Assembly (NCBI GenBank): GCA_041394605.1
Contig: JAWKHX010000018.1
Coordinates: 1-64,000 of the forward strand
Origin: UBA668 sp041394605
GTDB lineage: Bacteria > Actinomycetota > Acidimicrobiia > Acidimicrobiales > Ilumatobacteraceae
Length of the DNA stretch: 64,000 bases
Direction of reading: 5' to 3'
In this document: positions 51,383 through 60,183 of the stretch, piece after piece
How the letters are laid out: each line of letters begins with the position of its first letter
Numbering within the stretch: the stretch's first letter is position 1
Notes under the pieces: model-generated
What the model was told of the DNA's origin: nothing
What the model saw: the letters and a program-made list of their open reading frames with translations, nothing else
The model's database searches: none
Position numbers and translations under genes: made by a program

Positions 51383-51790
51383 TCAGGCGAGTCGGACCCG
51401 CCACGATTGCAGCGGACGGACCTGGGCGATGAGCTCGAAGTCGTCGTCGGCGTGCACCACGCCGACATCGTGGTGCAGGGCGATCACGGCGATCAGCAGG
51501 TCGGGAATCGGGCGTCGGTGCCAGAGGCCGCGATGGTGTGCCAAGTCGCGCTGCAGTTGTTGTGCCGACGCGAGAAGATCATCCGGGGTGCTGAGCACCT
51601 CGAAGCTCCGCCGCAGCAGGGTCTCCAACCGGTCGTAGTCCTTGGCGCTCCTCGCCGAGTAGAGCTGTTCGAGGAGGCCGACCTCGCACAGGAAGAGCGA
51701 ACCATCGGCGTCGGCAAGCTGCTCTGCGACGACCTCGTCATCGAGACGCGTGGCAACGCTCTTGTCGACGATCCACCCGGTCACCGCCAT
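51383..51790 (-). CDS. vapC: PIN-domain toxin VapC
   Basis: 135 aa PIN-domain ribonuclease, the toxin of a VapBC pair. Acidic residues: Asp9 (GWIVDKSVATRL), Glu in LCEVGLLEQLYSAR, Asp in PIPDLLIAVIALHHDVGVVHADDDFELIA. It cleaves RNA when released from VapB. The ATG at 51790 lies inside the end of vapB (10-bp overlap), ensuring antitoxin is translated first. Confidence 0.92.
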   Translation of the reverse strand: MAVTGWIVDKSVATRLDDEVVAEQLADADGSLFLCEVGLLEQLYSARSAKDYDRLETLLRRSFEVLSTPDDLLASAQQLQRDLAHHRGLWHRRPIPDLLIAVIALHHDVGVVHADDDFELIAQVRPLQSWRVRLA

Positions 51791-52008
51791 GCTTCCTCGC
51801 TCATCAGGACGTCCTGGTCGATGAGCTTCGCCGCTTGTCGAAGTGCGTTGATCTGCTGCTGCCGCCGTGCCCGGTCCGAGGCCTTCTCGGCCTGCACCGC
51901 ACGTCGCAGTGCCTCTTCGACGGTGGCGCGGACCGTGGGCTGGCCGAGCGCAGCGCGTGCCTCGGCCACCAACTCGTCGTCGAGCTCGATCGTCGTTCTC
52001 CGGATCAT
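51781..52008 (-). CDS. vapB: Antitoxin VapB
   Basis: 75 aa ribbon-helix-helix antitoxin: RRTTIELDDELVAEARAALG is the DNA-binding strand and first helix, followed by a charged C-terminal region (DRARRQQQINALRQAAKLIDQD) that wraps the toxin. The ATG at 52008 follows TACTGT by 6 nt, a leaderless promoter. It binds VapC and represses its own promoter. Confidence 0.9.
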   Translation of the reverse strand: MIRRTTIELDDELVAEARAALGQPTVRATVEEALRRAVQAEKASDRARRQQQINALRQAAKLIDQDVLMSEEAWR

Positions 52009-52020
52009 GTGTACACAGTA
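52008..52020 (-). promoter_or_regulatory. vapBC promoter with palindrome
   Basis: TGTGTACACA (52008-52017) is a perfect 10-bp palindrome covering the vapB start and the presumed transcription start, and it overlaps the -10 TACTGT (forward 52015-52020). This is where VapB or the VapBC complex would bind to autoregulate. Confidence 0.6.
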
Positions 52021-52055
52021 GCGCCCGATATGTATGTACCCGGGTTCGTGTTGCC

Positions 52056-53464
52056 TCAACGAGGAAGGAGCAGCAGGCGTTCGTCCTGATCCGGCACGAC
52101 GGCCACGAGGTCCAGTTGGGTCTCGATCCGCCGGCCGAGTGCCTGCGCGGCGTCGTCCTCGCCGTGGACCACGAACACAGTGGACTCGCCCTCGACAGTG
52201 GCCACCCACGACGTCAGTTCCGAGGCGTCGGCGTGCACGGAGAACCCGGCGAGGTCGCAGATCTCGGCCCTCACCCGCACGTACTGGCCGTGGATCTTCA
52301 CGCTGGTCGCGCCGTCGCGCAACGACCGGCCACGTGTGCCGGCCGCTTGGAAGCCCACCAGGGCCACACTGTTGCGCGGGTCGGGGAGGAACCGCTTGAG
52401 GTGGTGGATCACCCGGCCGCCGGTGGCCATTCCGGCCCCGGCGATGATGACCGCTGACCCTGGGCGTGCGGTGACCCGCTTGGAGCCCTCGGCGTCGAAC
52501 ACTTCCTCCAAGCCGGGCAGGTCGAACAGTTCGCCGGCATCGTGCAGTTCCGGCCGCACGTCGCCGGCGCCGGCCTCGAACGCCTCGCGGTAGACCTTCA
52601 GCGCGGCGAGCGCCATCGGGCTGTCCACGAAGATCGGCACCCTCGGCAGCCGCCCCTCGCGGGCCATCCGGTGCAGGTGGTAGAGCAGCACCTCAGTGCG
52701 GTCCACCGCGAAGGCGGGGATGACCACCACGCCGTCCCGGTCGACCGTTCGCTCGATCAGTTCGGCCAGTCGTTCGGGGGCCTCGTCGTGCTCCGGGTGC
52801 TCGCGGTCGCCGTACGTGCTCTCCACGACCACGTAGTCCGATGGCCCGATGGGACCCGGGGGCACCAGCAGGGGGTGGTGCGGGCGGCCGAGGTCGCCGC
52901 TGAACGTCACGGTGGGCCCGTTGTCCAACGTCACCCGGACCATCGCCGAACCGAGGATGTGGCCAGCGGGGCGGAACTCCACCCGCACCCCAGGTGCCGG
53001 CGTGAACACCTCGCCGAAGCCCTGCGGTTGCAGCAGATCCAGCGCGGCCCAGGCATCGTCCTCCGTGTACAGCGCGAACGCGGGGAGTGACGGCTGTAGC
53101 CGGCTCGGTTGGCGTAGCGCGCTTCCTCTTCCAGCAGGCGGGCGCTGTCCGGCAGGACGATGCTCATCAACCGGCCGGTGTCGTAGGTGACGTGCACCGG
53201 GCCGCGAAAGCCGTGCTTGACGAGGCGTGGGAGATAGCCGCAGTGGTCGAGATGGGCGTGGCTGATGACCACCGCGTCGACCGTCGACGGGTCCACCGGG
53301 AAGTCCGCCCAGTTCTGCTGGCGCAGCTCCTTCAGACCTTGGAAGAGCCCACAGTCGAACAGCACCCGGCTGGTGCCGGCTTCGAGGAGGAACTTGCTGC
53401 CCGTGACCGTCCGCGCCGCGCCGAGCGGGACGAGGGCCGCCGGATGGACCGACTCGCCGTTCAT
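52056..53464 (-). CDS. Beta-CASP metallo-beta-lactamase RNase-like protein, 1-base frame break
   Basis: MBL-fold RNA-processing exonuclease family (YsH1/CPSF73-like), 469 aa after correction. N-terminal motifs: LGAARTVTGSKFLLE, SHAHLDHCGY (HxHxDH, metal ligands), then GHILGSAMVRV, TFSGDLGRP and the beta-CASP region with VVIPAFAVDRTEVLLYHL, FVDSPMA, SGxGMATGGRVIHHLK-like IAGAGMATGG and SVHADASEL. The frame breaks at the G run 53082-53085 (one G missing); with it HSPAFALYTEDDAWAAL joins the halves. Probable substrate is RNA. No neighbour suggests a specific role. Confidence 0.9.
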
Positions 53465-53545
53465 GCTCCGAGTCTGCCAGCGGGCGGCGGGCGAACCCGG
53501 CCGCTCGGCTCGTTCGTGACGCCGGTCACGCGGAACACTGGCGCG

Positions 53546-54817
53546 ATGGACTTCGAGCTGCCCACCGAACTCACCGATCTTCTCGCCGAGCTGGACACCT
53601 TCATCGAGCGGGTCATCAAGCCGCTCGAGGCGCAGGACGACAACATGCGCTTCTTCGACCACCGCCGCGAGGACGCCCGAACGGACTGGGAGAACCAGGG
53701 CCTGCCCAACGAGGAGTGGGAGCAGTTGCTGCACAAGGTGAAGCGCCTGGCCGACGAGGCCGGCTTCTACCGGTACCCGTTCCCGGAGGAGTTCGGTGGC
53801 CGAAACGGCAACAACCTGGGCATGGCCGTCATCCGCGAGCACCTCGCCCGCAAGGGCCTCGGCCTGCACAACGACCTGCAGAACGAGCACTCGATCGTCG
53901 GCAACAACGTGGGCCTCCTGCTGATGATCGCCTACGGCACCGACGAGCAGAAGGCGGAGTGGATCGAGGATCTCGCCGAGGGTCGCCGCGGCTTCGCCTT
54001 CGGCATCACCGAGCCGAACCACGGCAGCGACGCCACGCACATGGAGACCACCGCCGTCCGCGACGGCGACGAGTGGATCATCAACGGCGAGAAGACGTGG
54101 AACACGGGCATCCACAAGGCCCAGTACGACATGATCATGGCCCGCACCAGCGGCAAGGCCGGCGACGGCGATGGCATCACCGCCTTCCTCGTGCCCACCA
54201 GCAGCCCGGGCTTCGAAGTGGTCGAGTACCTGTGGACGTTCAACATGCCCACCGACCACGCCCACATCCGCCTCACCGACGTGCGCGTGCCGCACAGCGC
54301 CATCTTCGGTGGCGAGGGCCGTGGCCTGCAGGTGGTGCAGCACTTTTTCAACGAGAACCGCATCCGCCAGGCGGCATCGTCGCTCGGCGCCGCCGAGTTC
54401 TGCATCGACGAGGCGGTGAAGTACGCGAAGGAGCGCAAGCCGTTCGGCAAGGCGCTGGCCACCAACCAGGCCATCCAGTTCCCGCTGGTGGAGTTGCAGA
54501 CCCAGTGCGAGATGCTGCGGGCGCTCATCCAGAAGACCGCGTGGATGATGGACAAGTACGGCGCGTTCAGCCAGAGCGACAAGGTCTCGATGTGCAACTA
54601 CTGGGCCAACCGGCTGTGCTGCGAGGCCGCCGACCGGGCCATGCAGGTGCACGGCGGCATGGGCTACAGCCGCCACAAGCCGTTCGAGCACATCTACCGG
54701 CACCACCGCCGGTACCGGATCACCGAGGGCGCGGAAGAGATCCAGATGCGCCGCGTCGCCGGCTACATGTTCGGCTTCATGGGCCAGCGCGCCCCGAAGG
54801 GCGTGAAGGAGGGCTGA
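53546..54817 (+). CDS. Acyl-CoA dehydrogenase
   Basis: 423 aa FAD enzyme of the acyl-CoA dehydrogenase family. FAD and substrate motifs: FAFGITEPNHGSDATHMETTA, WIINGEKTWNTG, and the C-terminal ITEGAEEIQMRRVAGYMFG. The N-terminal segment (FFDHRREDARTDWENQG) marks the longer actinobacterial branch related to FadE enzymes of branched or ring substrates. Its stop overlaps the BVMO start by 1 bp (TGATG), so both are one operon, suggesting joint catabolism of a cyclic or branched ketone-derived compound. Confidence 0.92.
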   Translation: MDFELPTELTDLLAELDTFIERVIKPLEAQDDNMRFFDHRREDARTDWENQGLPNEEWEQLLHKVKRLADEAGFYRYPFPEEFGGRNGNNLGMAVIREHLARKGLGLHNDLQNEHSIVGNNVGLLLMIAYGTDEQKAEWIEDLAEGRRGFAFGITEPNHGSDATHMETTAVRDGDEWIINGEKTWNTGIHKAQYDMIMARTSGKAGDGDGITAFLVPTSSPGFEVVEYLWTFNMPTDHAHIRLTDVRVPHSAIFGGEGRGLQVVQHFFNENRIRQAASSLGAAEFCIDEAVKYAKERKPFGKALATNQAIQFPLVELQTQCEMLRALIQKTAWMMDKYGAFSQSDKVSMCNYWANRLCCEAADRAMQVHGGMGYSRHKPFEHIYRHHRRYRITEGAEEIQMRRVAGYMFGFMGQRAPKGVKEG

Positions 54818-56793
54818 TGGCCGACGTCACCGCTGCCACCTCGCCCAGCCCGTTCGTGGCGGGCACCGAGCCGATCACGGAGACCGACGAGCAGTTGGCA
54901 GCCATGCTGGCCGAGGCCGAGCTGGCCCCGCTGCTGCCGGCACTGGCCTACCTCACCGGCGACATGAGCCTGCTCCGGCCGGAGCTCCGGCCCGACCCGC
55001 TGCTGGTGTCCATGCCGTTCAACGGTTACTCCGACGACCAGCAGGCCCAGATCCGCGCGCTCGCGCTGGACGCCCTGCGCGCCTACCGGGACGGTGGCTG
55101 CGTGCCGGCGCCGGCACCATCCGACGCCGACCTGCTGCGGATGATGGAGTGGACCGTCGGCGGCGAGGGCATGGACGCCTACCTGCCCCTGCTGGAGGAG
55201 GAGTTGGCGTTCAAGGGCGAGGACCGCCGCGCCCCGCAGTGGCGCCTGGAGGACCTGGCCCCCGGCAGCGACCTGGACGTGGTGATCATCGGTGCCGGCA
55301 TGAGCGGCATCCTGGCCGGGCACCGCCTGCAGCAGGCGGGCGTGCCGTTCACCATCCTGGACAAGAACGACGACGTCGGCGGCACCTGGCTGGAGGCGTC
55401 CTACCCCGGTTGCCGGGTGGACAACCCGAACCACAACTACAGCTACTCGTTCGCCCAGCGGCACGACTGGCCGGGCTACTTCAGCCCCCAGCCCGTGCTG
55501 TTGCAGTACTTCCGCGACTGCGCCGACGCATTCGACGTGCGCCGTCATGTGCGCTTCGGCTGCACCGTGCAGCGCAGCGTGTGGGACGACGTGGCCAAGA
55601 AGTGGACCGTCCACTACATCGATCCGGCCGGCAGCGAGCGGAGCATCACCGCGTCCGCCGTCATCAGCGCCGTGGGTCAGCTGAACCGGCCGAAGTACCC
55701 CACGGAGATCGAGGGGTTCGGCTCGTTCGACGGGATTGCTTTCCACTCCGCGGCGTGGCGCCACGACGTGGACCTCACCGGCAAGCGGGTGGTCTGCATC
55801 GGCACCGGCGCCAGCGCGCTGCAGTTCGCCCCGCACGTCGCCGAACAGGCGGCGTCGCTGGTCATCACCCAGCGCACCCCACCCTGGATGGGCCCGACGC
55901 CCGAGTACCACGACGCCGTGGCACCCGGCCTCACCTGGCTGTACGGGCACGTGCCGGGCTACAGCGAGTTCAACCGGTTCAGCATCTTCTGGCGGATGGG
56001 CGACGGGGTCATCGATCTCGTGCGCGTGGACCCGGAGTGGCAGAGCGACGGGTCGTCGGTGAACATGATGAGCGAATTCACTCGGCTCACCCTGCTGGAG
56101 TACTACAAGGCCGAGTTCGCCGACCGGCCCGACCTGCTGGAGAAGGTGGTGCCCAACTACCCGCCGGCGGCCAAGCGGATGCTGCGCGACAACGGCATCT
56201 GGCCGCGCACGCTGAAGCGGCCCAACGTGGAACTGGAGACCCGGCGGATCGCCCGCATCATCCCCACCGGCATCGAGATGGAGGACGGCACGGTGCACGA
56301 GTGCGACGTGCTGCTGTACGGCACCGGCTACGAGGCCTCCAAGTTCCTCACGCCGATGCAGGTGATCGGGAAGGACGGCATCGACCTGCACGAGCAGTGG
56401 GGCGGCGACGCCCGCGCCTACCTCGGCGTCACGGTGCCGCACTTCCCCAACTTCTTCATGCTGTATGGGCCGAACACCAACATCGTCATCAACGGCAGCA
56501 TCATCTACTTCAGCGAGTGCGGGGTGCGGTACATCCTGTCGCTGATGGAGTCGCTGGCTCGCCACGGTGCGACAGAGATCGAAGTGCGCCAGGACGTGCA
56601 CGACGAGTTCAACGAGCGGTGCGATGCGGAGAACCAGGCGATGGCGTGGGGCTGGAGCTCGGTGAACAGCTGGTACAAGAACGACCTCGGGCGCGTCGCT
56701 CAGAACTGGCCGTTCACCCTGCTGGAGTACTGGCAGCGCACGAAGGCGGTCGACGAGGCCGAGTACCTGATCACACCAGCCCGGCGGCGGTGA
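54817..56793 (+). CDS. Flavin monooxygenase, Baeyer-Villiger type
   Basis: 658 aa. After an N-terminal extension of about 155 residues without known domain, the FAD Rossmann motif VVIIGAGMSG is at 157-166 and the BVMO fingerprint FxGxxxHxxxW at 304-314 (Phe304, Gly306, His310, Trp314), followed by NADPH site GKRVVCIGTGASA. It should insert an oxygen next to a ketone to give an ester or lactone. It is translationally coupled to the acyl-CoA dehydrogenase. The substrate is unknown; the long N-terminal extension resembles that of some cyclododecanone- or phenylacetone-type and steroid BVMOs. The 3' end overlaps the convergent gene by 23 bp. Confidence 0.92.
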   Translation: MADVTAATSPSPFVAGTEPITETDEQLAAMLAEAELAPLLPALAYLTGDMSLLRPELRPDPLLVSMPFNGYSDDQQAQIRALALDALRAYRDGGCVPAPAPSDADLLRMMEWTVGGEGMDAYLPLLEEELAFKGEDRRAPQWRLEDLAPGSDLDVVIIGAGMSGILAGHRLQQAGVPFTILDKNDDVGGTWLEASYPGCRVDNPNHNYSYSFAQRHDWPGYFSPQPVLLQYFRDCADAFDVRRHVRFGCTVQRSVWDDVAKKWTVHYIDPAGSERSITASAVISAVGQLNRPKYPTEIEGFGSFDGIAFHSAAWRHDVDLTGKRVVCIGTGASALQFAPHVAEQAASLVITQRTPPWMGPTPEYHDAVAPGLTWLYGHVPGYSEFNRFSIFWRMGDGVIDLVRVDPEWQSDGSSVNMMSEFTRLTLLEYYKAEFADRPDLLEKVVPNYPPAAKRMLRDNGIWPRTLKRPNVELETRRIARIIPTGIEMEDGTVHECDVLLYGTGYEASKFLTPMQVIGKDGIDLHEQWGGDARAYLGVTVPHFPNFFMLYGPNTNIVINGSIIYFSECGVRYILSLMESLARHGATEIEVRQDVHDEFNERCDAENQAMAWGWSSVNSWYKNDLGRVAQNWPFTLLEYWQRTKAVDEAEYLITPARRR

Positions 56794-57935
56794 GCCGCCC
56801 GACCACCGTCACCCGCACGATCGCCGTGTAGCTGTCCAGCAAGGTGTCGGTGGGCGTGTACAGCCATGTCGGCGACGACGAGAAGCCGACGCTGTCGTGG
56901 TCGCCCCACAGCCAGGTGGCGATCACCACGCGCCCGTGGCGTTCGAACCGCTGCAGTTCGGTGAACACCGTGGAGTAGTCGGTGCCGTCGTAGGTGGTGC
57001 TGATGAACTCCTCGAACACCACGCGCAGCACCTCGTCGGCGTCGACCGCAGCCTCCGGGAACGCACCGTTCACCTCGGCCACGTTCCACACCGCGTCGTC
57101 ACCGCTGCCGTCCTCGAACAGGTCCATCTCGGACTCCGGCGAGGTGTAGTTCACCGGGTCGGTCATGCAGCCGTCGGCACGCTCGGCGATCAGGGCCATG
57201 AACGCCGACGCCGCATCGGCGGTGGGGAAGGCGAAGACGGACAGCCCGAACCAGCCGCCGTCGGGAAGGTCCCAGCTGGGCCCATGGACACCAGCGGTAG
57301 CGCCGTCCAGTTGGGCGAGGTAGGCCCAGTTGCCCGCGTCGCAATAGCCGCTGGCATCGTCGGGTTCGGCCGGCTGGGTCTCGTCGTACTGCATCCAGTC
57401 CGCGGGGATGTCACCGCTGGCGGGCATCGCTGCGGCCAGCGCGGCCTCCACGTCCACCGGCATCGTCGTGGTGGGAAGCACGGTGGTGGGTGCTGGGCGC
57501 CACCGTGGTCGGCGTGGTGGTGGGCAACGCCGAGGTGGACGCGGGCAACGTGGTGGGTGTCACGGTGGTGGCCGGCGCGGTGGAGTCGTCGTCGTTGTTC
57601 AGCACGACGATCGCGCCGATCGCCAGCGCCAGCACGGCCACGCCGCCCGCGGCGAAGGCCAGCATCCGCCGGTTGGAGTTGGCGGGTGGCGCCGGGGCCG
57701 GCGGCACCGCGTGGAACGCGGGCGGTGGCGTGGTGGGTGTCGGCTGAGCCGGCATGGCCATCACGGGTGGAACCGGCGCCGCCGGGTGGGTGGCGGGAAC
57801 GCCCGCAGTCTCGAGGGGCCAAGGGTCCACGCTGGCGGCGCCGTGGTGGACCACGTCGCCGGTCCACTTCGTGCCGTCCCACCAGCGCCACTCGTACCGC
57901 CCCGCCGGGTCAGGATGCCAACCAGGTGCGCTCAT
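56771..57935 (-). CDS. DUF2510 membrane protein with extracytoplasmic domain, 1-base frame break
   Basis: 387 aa after correction. A DUF2510 module at the N-terminus (APGWHPDPAGRYEWRWWDGTKWT), a Pro-rich cytoplasmic linker, one transmembrane helix (about 90-113, MLAFAAGGVAVLALAIGAIVVL), a Thr/Pro stalk, and an extracellular domain of about 220 residues with YCDAGNWAYLAQLDG and ADGCMTDPVNYTSPE, which may form a disulfide. The frame breaks at the G run 57488-57490 (one G too many). GAGGAGG precedes the ATG at 57935 by about 8 nt. Function unknown. Confidence 0.78.
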
Positions 57936-57995
57936 CGACGAACCTCCTCGCTCCTACGTCCAGCGTACGCCCGGCTGCCAACTAAGGTCCGGACG

Positions 57996-59033
57996 ATGGC
58001 GGGTGGGCAGATCGAGATCGCCGGGTTGTCGAAGTGGTACGGCGATCAGCAGGTGCTGCACGAGGTGGATCTGGACATCGCTGCCGGCGAGTTCTTCTCG
58101 CTGCTCGGCCCGTCGGGCTGCGGCAAGACCACCACCCTGCGCCTGCTCGGCGGATTCGAGCAGATCGAGCACGGGTCGATCCGCATCGACGGCGCGGACA
58201 TGGCCGGTGTGCCGCCGGAGAAGCGCCCGGTCAACACCGTGTTCCAGAGCTACGCGCTGTTCCCCCACAAGTCGGTGGCCGACAATGTGGCCTTCGGGCT
58301 GCGCTTCCAGGACGCCGGCAAGGCCGACGTGCGGCGGCGGGTTGCCGAGGCCCTGGAACTGGTGCGCCTCACGGGGATGGAGCGCCGTCGCCCTCACCAG
58401 TTGTCCGGCGGGCAGCAGCAGCGCGTCGCGCTGGCCCGTTCGCTGGTGCTGCGGCCGAAGGTGCTGCTGCTCGACGAACCGCTCGGTGCGCTGGACGCCA
58501 AGCTGCGCCGCCTGCTGCAGGACGAGCTGCGCCTGCTGCACCGTGAGGTGGGCATCACCTTCGTCTACGTCACCCACGACCAGGAGGAAGCGCTGACCAT
58601 GAGCGACCGCCTGGCGGTGATGAACACCGGCCGGGTGGAGCAGGTGGGAACGCCCCGGGAGGTCTACGACCAGCCGGCGTCCGCCTATGTCGCCGACTTC
58701 CTGGGGTTGGCCAACCTGCTGCCCGCGGTGGCCACCGACGGCTCCGTGGCCCTGCTCGGCACGACGCTGCCCGCCGACACGGGACATGTCCGTGGCGAGT
58801 GCACGGTGCTGGTGCGGCCCGAGCGGGTGCGGCTGGTGGGTGCGGGCGAGGGCAGCCTCACCGCCACGGTCACGGATGTCGTGTTCGCCGGTGCCAGCAC
58901 CCATCTCGCGCTGGAAGCCGCGGGCGTGCGGGTGCAAGCCGTGTCATCCAACGCCGGCCATCTGCAGCCGGCCATCGGCGACACGGTGGGGGTGGCGTTG
59001 GCCGCCGACGCGTTGCGCGTGCTGGCCTCCTGA
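57996..59033 (+). CDS. ABC transporter ATPase, spermidine/putrescine (PotA) type
   Basis: 345 aa ATP-binding subunit: Walker A GPSGCGKTT (38-46), Q-loop NTVFQSYALFPHKSV, signature LSGGQQQRVALARSL, Walker B VLLLDEPLGALD and a C-terminal TOBE domain (about 255-345). PotA/FbpC-like importers use such subunits for polyamine, iron or sulfate uptake. No permease or binding protein lies next to it, so it either energises a remote transporter or is an orphan. The ATG at 57996 follows TAAGGT (57983-57988) by 7 nt. Confidence 0.9.
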   Translation: MAGGQIEIAGLSKWYGDQQVLHEVDLDIAAGEFFSLLGPSGCGKTTTLRLLGGFEQIEHGSIRIDGADMAGVPPEKRPVNTVFQSYALFPHKSVADNVAFGLRFQDAGKADVRRRVAEALELVRLTGMERRRPHQLSGGQQQRVALARSLVLRPKVLLLDEPLGALDAKLRRLLQDELRLLHREVGITFVYVTHDQEEALTMSDRLAVMNTGRVEQVGTPREVYDQPASAYVADFLGLANLLPAVATDGSVALLGTTLPADTGHVRGECTVLVRPERVRLVGAGEGSLTATVTDVVFAGASTHLALEAAGVRVQAVSSNAGHLQPAIGDTVGVALAADALRVLAS

Positions 59034-59038
59034 CCCGC

Positions 59039-60127
59039 TCAGCCCAGCGGGCCGCGGGTGTCCAGGTAGTGCTGGGTGAAGTGGACGACGTACTCGTCCT
59101 TGGTGGTGAGCACCCCGTGGGTGAACGCCCGCGACGCGACCCCCTGGTGCACCCGCTCACAGACCACGTTGTCCTGCGCGGCGACGAGGTCGTTGAACTC
59201 CACCACAGGGGTGGGGTCGAAGCCGGGGGCCGCCACGGTGGCCGGGGCGAACAGGTACTCCATCACCATGGTGGTGCGGTGCGGCCCCCTCGGGTACAGC
59301 GTGGAGAGGATGGCGCAGGTGCCGGCGACGTCGATGAACCCATTGGGGAAGATGGTGCCGCCGTAGTACGACTCCGCGTCCGTGCCCGACACGCCGGGCA
59401 GCAAGGGCAGGGCATTGGCCTCCGTGGCGAACCCGCGTCCGCCGATGACGGCGACCCCGCCGTCGGGGCGTTGGTGGTCGGTGACCCACCCGGTGCGGTA
59501 GAGGGGGATGAGGTCCACCAGTTCGGGGTGCACCAGGCTGCAGTGCAGGCATTCCTGGTAGTTCTCCACCACGATCTTCCAGTTGGCCTCCACGTCGCAC
59601 TCGGAGCGTGCCCCCACCACCAGGCCGCCGAAGCCGAAGCGCTCCAGGTTCAGCAACTCGCGGGCATGGGTGGCCAGCCAGGCGTCGAACGGCGGCGGGT
59701 CGGCGGCGACGCTGACGAACAGGTTCCCCTGCCATTCGCGCACGTGGTACCCCCACAGCGGCAGCGCGCGGCGGTCCACCTCTGTGCCATCGAGGTGCGG
59801 CGTGGCGATCAGTTCGCCATCGAGGCCGTAGGTCCACGCGTGGTACGGGCACATCACCGAGCCCTGGTTGCTGGCGGAAAAGCCGTCGCAGAGGCGGGCG
59901 CCGCGGTGGCGGCAGACATTGGCGAACGCGTGGAGCGTGCCGTCCAGCGCCCGGGTGACCAGCACCGGTTCGCCGGCGACATCCACCGCCATGCGGTTGC
60001 CCGGCGCCAGCCGGTCGGCTCGGCCGGCAAGGAACCAGCCGGCGTGGAAGATCCGCGCCTGCTCGATCTCGTAGACCTCGTCGCTGAGGTAGTCGTGGCG
60101 GGTGAGTGTGCGCGTGTGGTCCGTCAT
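59039..60127 (-). CDS. Rieske non-haem iron oxygenase, alpha subunit type
   Basis: 362 aa ring-hydroxylating-type oxygenase. Rieske ligands: Cys72, His74, Cys93 and His96 (CRHRGARLC, CPYHAW). The catalytic iron site follows in VVENYQECLHCSLVHPEL. The branch resembles oxygenases acting on quaternary amines or small aliphatics as much as aromatic-ring enzymes. GGAGG precedes the ATG by about 7 nt. It is divergent from an aminotransferase-PhyH pair and probably shares a pathway with them; reductase genes are not adjacent. Confidence 0.92.
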   Translation of the reverse strand: MTDHTRTLTRHDYLSDEVYEIEQARIFHAGWFLAGRADRLAPGNRMAVDVAGEPVLVTRALDGTLHAFANVCRHRGARLCDGFSASNQGSVMCPYHAWTYGLDGELIATPHLDGTEVDRRALPLWGYHVREWQGNLFVSVAADPPPFDAWLATHARELLNLERFGFGGLVVGARSECDVEANWKIVVENYQECLHCSLVHPELVDLIPLYRTGWVTDHQRPDGGVAVIGGRGFATEANALPLLPGVSGTDAESYYGGTIFPNGFIDVAGTCAILSTLYPRGPHRTTMVMEYLFAPATVAAPGFDPTPVVEFNDLVAAQDNVVCERVHQGVASRAFTHGVLTTKDEYVVHFTQHYLDTRGPLG

Positions 60128-60183
60128 GCGGTGCCTCCGGTCGTCGTCCCCGACGAGAGCGTAGCCCGGTTACGCTCGCGGCC

